Under the pieces are notes generated by a model. The model was given only the letters and a program-made list of their open reading frames with translations, searched no databases and was not told where the DNA came from. Of a stretch of DNA of 64,000 nt, positions 25,779-35,000 are shown piece after piece. The position numbers and the translations under genes were made by a program. The number at the start of each line of letters is the position of its first letter. Positions within the stretch are counted from its first letter, which is position 1. This DNA comes from Flavobacterium cauense R2A-7 (GTDB taxonomy: Bacteria; Bacteroidota; Bacteroidia; Flavobacteriales; Flavobacteriaceae): contig NZ_AVBI01000019.1 of assembly GCF_000498475.1 (NCBI RefSeq), forward strand, positions 372,001 to 436,000, written 5' to 3'.

Positions 25779-26528
25779 ATGGCAAAAGTTAACAGTATTA
25801 TCAAGATTGAAGGAACGGTTGAGGATTTGACGTTTTATAAAAAAGACGGGGTGAATTATGTTCGCAGAAAAGGCGGTGTTTCGAAAGAGCGCATTGGTAA
25901 TGATCCGAATTTTATCCGTACCCGTGAGAACAACAGCGAGTTTGGCCACAGTGGCAGCAGTGGTAAAGTTTTGCGTCGTGCTTTGGGTACGATGGTTTTT
26001 AAGGCAAAGGACAGTAAGCTGCAAAGCCGGTTGTTGAGTGTGATGTCGCGCATTAAGAACATGGACGTTCTTTCTCCGAGAGGCAAGCGCAGTGTTAGTG
26101 TGGGTTTATCGACTCCGGAGGGCAAACAGGTGTTGCGTGGTTTTAATTTTAATGCCAATGCGATTTTGGACAGTGTGTTGTTTGCGCCGTATGATTTGGA
26201 TACGAATACCGGCGTAATTATGTTACGGGATATTTTAACCGCCGAACAGGTTTTGTTTCCGCAGGGGGCTACCCATGTGAGTTTTCAGGGCGCGGTTTGT
26301 GCTTTGGATTTTGAAACCGAGGTTTCGGAAGTGGCTTACAGTCCGGTGGTGAATTTACCTTTGAACCTTACTCCTACTACGGTTACTTTGACCCCGAGCA
26401 GTGTTCCTACGGGTACGGGGCAACAGTTTTTTCTTTTGATGATTTCGTTTTATCAGGAAGTGAATTCAGTGCAGTATTCGCTTAAAAATGAGGAGTATAA
26501 TGTGTTGACTATTATTGAGGTAGTTTAA
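25779..26528 (+). CDS. Conserved flavobacterial protein, module copy A
   Basis: A 249-residue protein. Its N-terminal 60 residues (GTVEDLTFYKKDGVNYVRRKGGVSKERI...DPNFIRTRENNSEFG) are shared almost motif for motif with the product at 63572-64000. The segment SGKVLRRALG, rich in basic residues, follows. No signal peptide or membrane helix is seen. It starts with ATG after a conserved ATTATTAATCTA element (also upstream of copy B). It is divergent from the 62-residue gene, with 365 nt of repeat-rich DNA between. No known function. The FYK-type repeat suggests a structural or DNA-associated protein, but this is speculative. Confidence 0.75.
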   Translation: MAKVNSIIKIEGTVEDLTFYKKDGVNYVRRKGGVSKERIGNDPNFIRTRENNSEFGHSGSSGKVLRRALGTMVFKAKDSKLQSRLLSVMSRIKNMDVLSPRGKRSVSVGLSTPEGKQVLRGFNFNANAILDSVLFAPYDLDTNTGVIMLRDILTAEQVLFPQGATHVSFQGAVCALDFETEVSEVAYSPVVNLPLNLTPTTVTLTPSSVPTGTGQQFFLLMISFYQEVNSVQYSLKNEEYNVLTIIEVV

Positions 26529-26624
26529 TGCTGAGTGCTGAGTGGCTGAGTGACTGAGTGACTGAGTGACTGAGTGACTGAGTGACTGAGTGACTGAGTG
26601 ACTGAGTGGCTGAGTGGCTGAGTG
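26527..26624. repeat. Tandem GACTGAGT minisatellite
   Basis: At least seven consecutive copies of the 8-mer GACTGAGT plus variant GGCTGAGT units lie directly after the module A stop codon. They resemble the GCTGAGTA units at 13.66 kb. The rest of the gap up to 26704 contains no gene. Confidence 0.85.
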
Positions 26625-26705
26625 CAAAAATACTGATTTAGATTATAGTTACGTTATTGAGTTTTTTTTTTAAACCCTGTATCTTTTGGTATGGGGTTTT
26701 GCCTT

Positions 26706-26796
26706 ATTTGGTGCCTGAGGCTCTCGAAGGGTGGTTCTCGTTTTCTGTCCCTCATTCGGTGCCTGAGGCTTTCGAAGGCAGGTTCTCGAAGCCCTT
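26706..26796. repeat. Two reverse-oriented copies of the GCCTCAGGCACC repeat family
   Basis: GGTGCCTGAGGCTCTCGAAGG and GGTGCCTGAGGCTTTCGAAGG type units, each followed by GGTTCTCG. They run opposite to the copies downstream of the R-M operon, so the operon is flanked by oppositely oriented copies. Confidence 0.7.
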
Positions 26797-26824
26797 TTTG
26801 TTTTTATGATAAACTTTTTTAAAT

Positions 26825-26842
26825 ATCACTAAATTTAGTGAT
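26825..26842. promoter_or_regulatory. Perfect 18-bp palindrome upstream of hsdR
   Basis: ATCACTAAATTTAGTGAT is a perfect 18-bp inverted repeat with no central spacer. It lies 18-68 nt before the possible hsdR starts and contains TAAATTTA, similar to a -7 box. It is a plausible repressor operator for the R-M operon. No gene for a controller protein is adjacent. Confidence 0.6.
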
Positions 26843-26892
26843 TGTGTAAGTGTTTTTTTATGGTTATGTTTGGAAAAACAAATCAGCCCCTA

Positions 26893-29712
26893 ATGACTAA
26901 CCAAAACCCCGAACAAATTGCCCGCGATGCTATCGACAAGCAATTGCTTGCGTGTGGGTGGATTATACAGAATAAAACACAAATTAATTTAGCTGCGGGA
27001 ACTGGAGTAGCGGTGCGCGAGTATCAAACCAATGCCGGACCTGCGGATTATGTTTTGTTTGTGCAGCAACAACCTGTAGGTATTATTGAGGCGAAACGTC
27101 CTGAAATGGGGCAAACACTTTCTGTAGTCGAAGAACAAGGGGAAGAATATGCGAAAGCAAAATTAAAATTCCTAAATAATGACCCGTTGCCTTATGTGTA
27201 TGTAAGCACGGGAGCCATTACCAAATTCACTAATTATAACGACCCAAAACCGCGTTCGAGAGAGGTCTTTAGCTTTCACCGGCCGGAAACCTTATTGCGT
27301 TGGGTTAAAGAAGGGAAAACTTTACGAGGCCGTTTATTGGATTTACCGGAATTGCCTCTTGCTAATTTGCGCGACTGCCAAATTGATGCCATCAACAATC
27401 TGGAAAAATCTTTTAAAAACTTTAAACCTAAAGCCCTGGTGCAAATGGCTACGGGTTCGGGGAAGACTTTTACCGCAATTACCTTTATTTACCGCTTGCT
27501 GAAATTTGCTAAAGCAAAACGCGTTTTATTTTTAGTAGATACTAAAAACTTGGGAGAACAGGCAGAGCAGGAATTCATGGTATACCAGCCTACAGACAGT
27601 AATTCCCTGTTTCCGCAACTGCATAATGTAACCCGTCTGCGCAGCAGTTTTATTCCCGATGACAGTGAAGTATACATCAGTACCATTCAGCGGATGTATT
27701 CTATCCTGAAAGGAACGGAACTGGAAGAAAGTGCCGAGGAATTAAACCCTTACGAATTTGTGCAGACCAAAGAACCAATGCCTGTGGTTTACAACGAACG
27801 GGTTCCTGTTGAGTTTTTTGATTTTATCGTAATTGACGAATGCCACCGTAGTATTTACAATTTGTGGCGTCAGGTGCTGGATTATTTTGATGCATTTCAG
27901 GTAGGCTTAACGGCCACACCGGATAACCGTACTTTCTCCTATTTTAACGGAAATGTGGTATCGGATTACGGGTATGAAAAAGCAGTGATTGACGGCGTGT
28001 TAGTGCCTTATAACGTGTTTACCATAGAAACCAAAATTACCAAAGAAGGTGCTGCCATAGCTTTGGGTGAAAAAGTTGATAAACGCGAACGGTTAACAAG
28101 ACGCAAGTTTTGGGAAACCGTTGATGAAGATATCGCCTATAGTGGCAAACAATTAGACAAAGACATTGTTAATCCCAGTACAATACGAAGTATTATCAGA
28201 GCCACCAGAGATAATTTACCCGTAATGTTTCCCGACCGCTTTGATAAAGACGGTCATTTTGAAGTGCCTAAAATGCTGATTTTCGCCAAAAGTGACAGTC
28301 ATGCGGAAGACATTATTGAGATAGTACGGGAAGAATTTGGAGAAGCAAACAAGTTCTGTAGAAAAATCACCTATCAGTCTAAAGAAGACCCGAAGAGTAT
28401 TTTAAGTGAGTTTCGTAATAGTTATTACCCACGCATTGCCGTTACGGTAGATATGATTGCCACCGGTACCGATATCCGACCGTTGGAGGTTTTACTGTTT
28501 ATGCGGGATGTAAAAAGTAAAAGTTATTATGAGCAAATGAAAGGAAGAGGTACCCGTACCTGTACTTTAGACGAATTGCGAAAAACCGGAACCCCTACAG
28601 CAAAATACAACAAAGACCATTTTGTAATAATCGATGCCATTGGCGTAGAGAGTTCCCAAAAAACCGACAGTCGTCCTTTGGAAAAACAACCGGGTATGTC
28701 TTTAAAAGACGTCCTGCAAACGGTAGCCATGGGGAACCGTTCGGAAGAGATACTGACTACTTTAGCCAACCGTCTGATTCGTTTAGACCGGCAGATAAAC
28801 CCTAAAGAACGGGAGAAATTCAGTGCGTTAGCCAACGGACTGGAAGTAAAACAAGTGGTGCAAAAGCTCTTGAATGCTTACGACCCTGATACAATAGAAC
28901 AAATCAGAACATCGGTTTACGAACAGCATAAAGGTGAAGCTCCTACCGTATTGGAAGCTAAAATTGAGGAACAACACCGTGCATTAATTGACAAGGCCAT
29001 TACGGAGTTTCATAATCCTGAACTTCGCAATTATATTGTTGATGTACGCAAGAAGTATGACCAGATTATCGACACGTTAAACATAGACGAAGTACATAAA
29101 ATTGGCTGGGTGGCCGATGTAAACGAGCAAGCCCAAAGCAGTGTTGCCGCCTTTGAACAATGGGTGCAGGAAAACAAAGACGAAGCCTTAGCCCTGCAAA
29201 TTTTTTATGGGGAACCTTACCGCAGAAGGGAGCTCACCTATAAAATGATACGCGATTTGTATGATAAACTGATATTGGAACAACCTACCCTACAACCTGC
29301 CAAACTTTGGGATGCTTACGCTACTATGGAAGATGAACAGGACAAAGGTAAATTTGTACAGCGCATGCCAAGAAGCGAAAAACCGAAACAGGATCTGGTT
29401 TTACTGGTATCGGTATTGCGTAAAGCGTTGCGTATTGATGAATATTTGAACGGGTATGACAAAACCGTAGACAGGAACTTCCAGGATTGGGCTTTTAAAA
29501 AGCAAGCCGGAGCGAATATAAAATTTACCGAAGAGCAAATGCAATGGCTCCGCATGATTAAGGATTATATTGCCAACTCTTTCCATTTGGATACCGAAGA
29601 CTTTGAGCTGAACCCGTTTAATGCCCATGGTGGTTTAGGGAAATTTTATCAACTGTTTGGTAACCAATATATAGAGATTATTGATGAATTAAATGAAGTT
29701 TTAGCGGCGTAA
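26893..29712 (+). CDS. hsdR: Type I restriction endonuclease subunit R
   Basis: A 939-residue HsdR with start at MTNQNPEQIARDAIDKQL, the usual family opening. ATGs at 26860 and 26866 would add up to 11 residues. The N-terminal PD-(D/E)xK nuclease reads GPADYVLFV...PVGIIEAKRPE. The helicase motor has MATGSGKT (about residue 185), IDECHRSIY (D315), GLTATPD and QMKGRGTR. The C-terminal part is helical. It resembles EcoEI-type R subunits. The protein cleaves DNA far from the recognition site after translocation. It is the first gene of an operon that also contains a toxin-antitoxin pair, hsdS, a Roc-COR-TIR gene and hsdM. Confidence 0.93.
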   Translation: MTNQNPEQIARDAIDKQLLACGWIIQNKTQINLAAGTGVAVREYQTNAGPADYVLFVQQQPVGIIEAKRPEMGQTLSVVEEQGEEYAKAKLKFLNNDPLPYVYVSTGAITKFTNYNDPKPRSREVFSFHRPETLLRWVKEGKTLRGRLLDLPELPLANLRDCQIDAINNLEKSFKNFKPKALVQMATGSGKTFTAITFIYRLLKFAKAKRVLFLVDTKNLGEQAEQEFMVYQPTDSNSLFPQLHNVTRLRSSFIPDDSEVYISTIQRMYSILKGTELEESAEELNPYEFVQTKEPMPVVYNERVPVEFFDFIVIDECHRSIYNLWRQVLDYFDAFQVGLTATPDNRTFSYFNGNVVSDYGYEKAVIDGVLVPYNVFTIETKITKEGAAIALGEKVDKRERLTRRKFWETVDEDIAYSGKQLDKDIVNPSTIRSIIRATRDNLPVMFPDRFDKDGHFEVPKMLIFAKSDSHAEDIIEIVREEFGEANKFCRKITYQSKEDPKSILSEFRNSYYPRIAVTVDMIATGTDIRPLEVLLFMRDVKSKSYYEQMKGRGTRTCTLDELRKTGTPTAKYNKDHFVIIDAIGVESSQKTDSRPLEKQPGMSLKDVLQTVAMGNRSEEILTTLANRLIRLDRQINPKEREKFSALANGLEVKQVVQKLLNAYDPDTIEQIRTSVYEQHKGEAPTVLEAKIEEQHRALIDKAITEFHNPELRNYIVDVRKKYDQIIDTLNIDEVHKIGWVADVNEQAQSSVAAFEQWVQENKDEALALQIFYGEPYRRRELTYKMIRDLYDKLILEQPTLQPAKLWDAYATMEDEQDKGKFVQRMPRSEKPKQDLVLLVSVLRKALRIDEYLNGYDKTVDRNFQDWAFKKQAGANIKFTEEQMQWLRMIKDYIANSFHLDTEDFELNPFNAHGGLGKFYQLFGNQYIEIIDELNEVLAA

Positions 29713-29744
29713 ACCCTAAATTTGTACAAACTCTAAAAATAGAA

Positions 29745-30416
29745 ATGTTCGAAAATAAATTAGAATTAGGAAATGGAATTTTTACTACGCAGGAAATTGC
29801 GCAGATTCTTCGTTTGCCTTACCACAAAGTGAGAACATGGATTACCAAATATTGGGATGGTGATTTAGGTAAACATTATGAACAAAACTACTCTTGGTCT
29901 GTTGAAAATTCAAAAGCCGTTGGTTTTCATACTTTGATTGAGTTTTATGTTATGATGCAATTTGCAGAAGCAGGAGTAAAAACCAAAGAAGTCTTAAAAG
30001 CCCATAAAGAGCTTTCTATTCTTTATAACACTAACTTCCCTTTTGCTAAAAAAGAGGTTTTAGAGAATATTAAAACAGATAAGCTAAAAGTATATCTAAA
30101 AATGAATGGTGATACCATTTCCTTAGACGGCAGTAAGCAATTAAACTTAGAACTAATTTCTATGTTTTTTCACAATTTGGATTTTGACAATGAATTATTA
30201 GCTTCTCGTTTCTGGCCTTTAGGGAAAAAACACAAAATTGTTTGTGATCCGCACCATAAATTTGGACAACCTGTAATTAGTGGCACTAACATTCAATCTG
30301 AGGTTATTTATAAAATGTATCAATCTAATGAACCCGTAAAATTTATTGCTGCCTTATATGAAATTTCAGAAAAAGAAGTAAAAGATGCTATATTGTTTCA
30401 TCTAAATGCAGCGTAA
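29745..30416 (+). CDS. VapB45-like antitoxin with DUF433 domain
   Basis: A 223-residue protein. The N-terminus (IFTTQEIAQILRLPYHKVRTWITKY) looks like a MerR-type helix-turn-helix. Residues about 160-220 form a DUF433 domain (VISGTNIQSEVIYKMYQ...YEISEKEVKDAIL). The pairing with a PIN-like toxin 2 nt downstream matches the VapB45-VapC45 organisation known from mycobacteria. It lies 32 nt after hsdR and probably represses its own operon, as antitoxins of this kind do. Confidence 0.7.
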   Translation: MFENKLELGNGIFTTQEIAQILRLPYHKVRTWITKYWDGDLGKHYEQNYSWSVENSKAVGFHTLIEFYVMMQFAEAGVKTKEVLKAHKELSILYNTNFPFAKKEVLENIKTDKLKVYLKMNGDTISLDGSKQLNLELISMFFHNLDFDNELLASRFWPLGKKHKIVCDPHHKFGQPVISGTNIQSEVIYKMYQSNEPVKFIAALYEISEKEVKDAILFHLNAA

Positions 30417-30418
30417 AT

Positions 30419-30838
30419 ATGAGAAAATATAAAATTTATATTGATGAAAATTTACCGAAGCAATTAGCACATGGGTTAAATACATTACAACAGCCACAAA
30501 ATTTACGTGATGGATTAGAAATTGAAGTTCTATCAATTTCTGATGAATTTGGGAAGGGTGCTCTAGACGAAGACTGGATTCCTAAAGTTGGCGCTGAAAA
30601 CGGCATCGTAATAACGCAAGACTCAAGAATACAATCACAAAAACATCAAAGGGAATTATACTTGAAAAGTGGTGTTGGAATTCTGTTCTTAAACCCACCT
30701 TCTAAAAATGGCTTTTCGTATTGGGATATGGTAAAAAAGCTGATTGAAGAATGGGACAATATTAAAACCATTGTAAAGAAAAACAAAACCCCTTTCGCAT
30801 TTCGAGGTTCTTCAAGTAGAAAGTTTGAAAAAATGTAG
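30419..30838 (+). CDS. VapC45-like PIN-fold toxin
   Basis: A 139-residue protein with the PIN-like acidic pattern. IYIDENLPKQL holds the first Asp-Glu pair and IVITQDSRI a second Asp. It has the size and order of VapC45-type nucleases. A basic C-terminal tail follows. The start is 2 nt after the antitoxin stop. The RNase activity is inferred from the family and has not been seen in this sequence. Confidence 0.6.
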   Translation: MRKYKIYIDENLPKQLAHGLNTLQQPQNLRDGLEIEVLSISDEFGKGALDEDWIPKVGAENGIVITQDSRIQSQKHQRELYLKSGVGILFLNPPSKNGFSYWDMVKKLIEEWDNIKTIVKKNKTPFAFRGSSSRKFEKM

Positions 30839-30859
30839 GCCTCAATTAATAGCATTTTA

Positions 30860-32068
30860 ATGAAAAATAAGATACCGCCTAAAAACTGGCAAACAAAAAA
30901 ACTTGGTGATGTAGCAAATTATCTAAATGGTAGAGCTTTTAAGCCAACAGAATGGGAAGAAAGTGGTAAGCCTATAATTAGAATTCAAAATCTAAATAAA
31001 AAAACAGCTCCTTATAATTATACAAATCAAATTTTTGAAGATCGATACAAAGTTGCTAAAGGTGATTTGCTTTTTGCATGGTCTGCTTCATTGGGTGCTT
31101 ATATTTGGAAAGAACAAGATGCATGGTTGAATCAGCACATTTTTAAAGTTGAACCTAAAGATTCTGTAAATAAAATGTTTTTATTTTATTTACTAGAAAA
31201 ACTTGTCTTGGAATTATATTCTAAAGCCCACGGTTCAGGGATGGTTCATATTACAAAAGGAAAATTTGAGGCTACTGAAATTTCAATCCCAGATCTCGCA
31301 ACCCAACAAGCCATCGTCTCCAAAATAGAAGAACTCTTTAGCGAGTTAGACAAAGGCATTGAAGATTTAAAAACCGCACAGGAGCAGTTAAAAGTGTACC
31401 GCCAGAGTGTGTTGAAGCATGCTTTTGAGGGGAAACTTACTAATGAGAATGTTAAGGATAGGGTGTTGCCTGAGGGGTGGATAGTAGTTAATTTAAAAGA
31501 AGTTTGTGAGGTTAAAAGAGGAAAATCAAAACATAGGCCTAGAAATGCATCCGAATTATATGGTGGTAATTATCCTTTTATTCAAACCGGTGATATTAGA
31601 AATGCAAATGGTGGGTATATAAAAAAGTTTTCTCAAACTTATAGTGAGTTTGGTTTAGCCCAAAGTAAACTTTGGCCAAAAGGAACATTATGTATTACTA
31701 TTGCTGCAAATATTGGAGAAACAGCCATTTTAGATTTTGATGCATGTTTTCCTGATAGTGTAGTTGGTTTACTTTCAAAAGAGGAAGTGCTTTCTAACAA
31801 ATACCTAAATTATTTTTTCATTTCATTTAAACAAAAATTGGAAGAATTAGCTCCAGCAACTGCTCAGAAAAATATTAATGTAAATATTTTAGAAAGCATA
31901 AAAATTCCCATCCCTTTGATTGAAGAACAACACATAATCGTTCAAGAAATAGAAAGTCGTTTAAGTGTTGCAGATAAAATGGAAGAAAGTATACAGGAGA
32001 GTTTGCTTAAATCGGAGGCTTTGAGACAGAGTATTTTGAAGAAGGCGTTTAGTGGGGAGTTGGTTTAA
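30860..32068 (+). CDS. hsdS: Type I restriction specificity subunit S
   Basis: A 402-residue specificity protein with two target recognition domains. TRD1 spans about residues 5-160 (WQTKKLGDVANYLNGRAFKP...). A helical spacer follows, TQQAIVSKIEELFSELDKGIEDLKTAQ. TRD2 spans about residues 205-360 and is followed by a second helical spacer, IIVQEIESRLSVADKMEE. The AT-rich coding sequence differs from the spacers, as is usual for variable TRDs. It starts 21 nt after the toxin. It dictates both methylation and cleavage specificity; the recognised sequence cannot be predicted. Confidence 0.9.
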   Translation: MKNKIPPKNWQTKKLGDVANYLNGRAFKPTEWEESGKPIIRIQNLNKKTAPYNYTNQIFEDRYKVAKGDLLFAWSASLGAYIWKEQDAWLNQHIFKVEPKDSVNKMFLFYLLEKLVLELYSKAHGSGMVHITKGKFEATEISIPDLATQQAIVSKIEELFSELDKGIEDLKTAQEQLKVYRQSVLKHAFEGKLTNENVKDRVLPEGWIVVNLKEVCEVKRGKSKHRPRNASELYGGNYPFIQTGDIRNANGGYIKKFSQTYSEFGLAQSKLWPKGTLCITIAANIGETAILDFDACFPDSVVGLLSKEEVLSNKYLNYFFISFKQKLEELAPATAQKNINVNILESIKIPIPLIEEQHIIVQEIESRLSVADKMEESIQESLLKSEALRQSILKKAFSGELV

Positions 32069-32079
32069 AAAAATAAGTT

Positions 32080-35000
32080 ATGAATGTTTTTAATTCATCT
32101 AATGGTTATTGTAATGTGTGGGTTGTTGGACAACCTGGCATAGGGAAAACATTTCTGGTTGAAAATCTATTTGAGCAGTTATATCGCATAAATAATAATA
32201 ATCCCAATGATATTGAATTTGATGCATTAATTTCCGAACAAGAGCATAATGTCAAAATTCGGATAAAAGAAATACGTTCTTTTGAAGATCCTATTTTTAA
32301 TAGTCCTATTCAACATAATGATATTCCGTCAGTTTTTCTAATAGTAGGAAATTTATATTACTATGAAAATATTTCTTATGAGAAAGATTTTATAAAAAAA
32401 ATTGAAAATAGATATCCCGATGCTTTAATTTATTTAATAAGAATAAATTCATCATTAAATATTTCAAAAGATATTCAAATAAAAAAAGAAGGAATAATTT
32501 CCACTTTACCTAAAATTGGCAAAAATTTAAGAGAAATATTTTTTATTAATAGTTATGGTCAGGAGGATTTTTTTATTTTTCAAAATATTTTGAAAAACTC
32601 AATAATTAATTTTTGTACGGATAGACTAAAACATGTAAAAAAGAAAATTAATGATTCCATTAAATTTGGAGATGAATATCTTGATATTGGAAAATGTAAT
32701 TTAACCAGCTTATATGAAGTTCCTGAATTATTCCAATGTAATCATATAAAAACTCTAATTATCAGTAATGAATGGGGTGAATTTAGGAATGGAAAATGGC
32801 ACAAAGCAGGAAGTGAAAATAGAGGTGGAAAAAATAATTTTGGAATTATTCCTGCTGAAATAATAAAACTTAAAAACTTAAATACTTTTATTGCTGGGGG
32901 TGATTGGAATACTGATGGAATAAAGGGTACAGGTTGGAGAATTAAAGAGCTAGGTTTTTTAACAAAATTAACTAAACTTAAATACATAAATTTTAGCAAT
33001 AATCGAGTAGATAAAATACCAAGTTTATCTCAACTTTTAGATTTAGAGGTTTTACACTTAAATAATAATTGTATAACTTCAATTGCACTAAATGGAGAAT
33101 TTAAATTACTCCGCGAATTATACCTTAGTAACAATTCTTTAAAAACAGTTTCATTTTTTATTAAGATAAAAATTCCAAATATTTCGACAATAGATTTACA
33201 TGGAAATGAAATAACTGATTTAACGCCTATTAAAAGTCTAATTGAAAAAAAAGATATTGTAAATTCTAAATGGGAACAAAACACTATTAGTATTGCTAAA
33301 AATCCTTTGCAAAAACCACCATTGGAAATTGTCAATATTGGAAAAATGGCAGTTTTAAAATATTTTGAAGATATCAATAAAGGTAAGCATTATATTAATA
33401 ATGAAGTTAAATTAATCTTGGTTGGAAATAGTGAAGTAGGTAAAACAACTTTAGCAAAATATTTAGATGATGAGAACGATTTAAATGTAAAACATTGTTC
33501 AACACATTGGCTCGAAGAACGAAAAGTCACAAGTAAGCATTTACTTGATGAAATCAAACAAAAATGTACAATAAACTTGTTTGATTTTGGAGGACATGAT
33601 TTTTTTCATGATACTCATCACTTATTTTTTAGTTCAAATACTATTTACATTTTACTTTGGGATGTATATAGTAATTGTTTAAATAAAAGAACTGTTATTC
33701 AAGAAGTTTCAAAAGGAATTGAAAAAGAAGTAGAATTTCAAGATTTCCCATTAAAATACTGGTTAGATTCGATCAAATATTATGTTCAAGATGATAAAAT
33801 CAAAATTTTTGATTTTCAAATCGATAATATAAATGAATTTAATAGTGATGTGTTAGTTGTCCAAAATAAAGTAGTTAATCAAGATGAAATAGTTTTTCTA
33901 AATTCTGAAGAATTAAAAAAAGAATATCCTTTCATTTATGATTTTATCAATATTTCAGTAATTGAAAAAAGAAGAACAGATTATTTTGATGTCTTATTAT
34001 CTGAAATGTTGAACAACATGCAAATTGTTGGAGCGAAGTTACCAAATTATTATGGAAAAGTTAAAGATTCAATTTCTAAATATCAAGGCGATGCAATAAT
34101 TAATTTAAAAGAATTTGTAATTTTTTGTAATTCAATAAAAGGTGTTAATATAGATATTGAACAAGCAAAAATTTTAGCAAATTATTTAAATCAAATTGGT
34201 TTGATTATGCACTATCCAAATTCAATTTATAATGATTTGATTTTTATTGATAAAAAATGGGTACTTAACAAGATTTATAAAATTTTAGGAGGGCTTTACG
34301 AAAAAGGAGGTGAGTTTGATTTAAATTATGTAAAAGAAATTTTTGAAAACTACTTAACTGAGGATGAGGTAAATAATATATTAAGCTTAATGAAAGGTTT
34401 TAATATCATCTTTCAAAATCCTTACAAAAAGACTTTTATTGCACCACTTTATCTTCCTAAAAAACCTGATGAATTGTTGAATCTTTTTATTCAAAATGAT
34501 AAAAAACCATATAGGAAATTTTTATATAAAGGTTTTATTCATAAAAATGTTATTCTGCAAATCTTCAGAGAATATGGAGAATATGTAATTGGAGAAAAAA
34601 AAGGATCAGAAATATACTATTATTATTGGAAAAACGGATTGATTATTAAGGATCCTGTATCAAACGAAATAGTAAAAATTATTTTTAATTTAGGAGATGA
34701 TACCGGTAATGCATCTATTGATTTGTTCAAATTGAACAACGATTTTGATACAAATTTTGTTGACCAAATCATCGATACAGTAAACAAAATAAATTACAAA
34801 TATGATGTAGAAGAAATGATTACAATTGACGGGGAGGATTATATACCTATAAAAGTAATTCATGAAAACGAAGATAAAAATAATTGGACTTTTTTCTATA
34901 ATGAAAAATATTATAAACTAACAAAATTTAAAAAGTATTTACATAAACCTGATGTAATGAAAAAGATATTTATTTCTTACTCTAAACAAGATTTAAAACT

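Noticed and set aside
26842-26892. TTG start for hsdR at 26842
   Set aside because: It overlaps the 18-bp palindrome and adds a non-conserved MCKCFF tail. The family start matches 26893.
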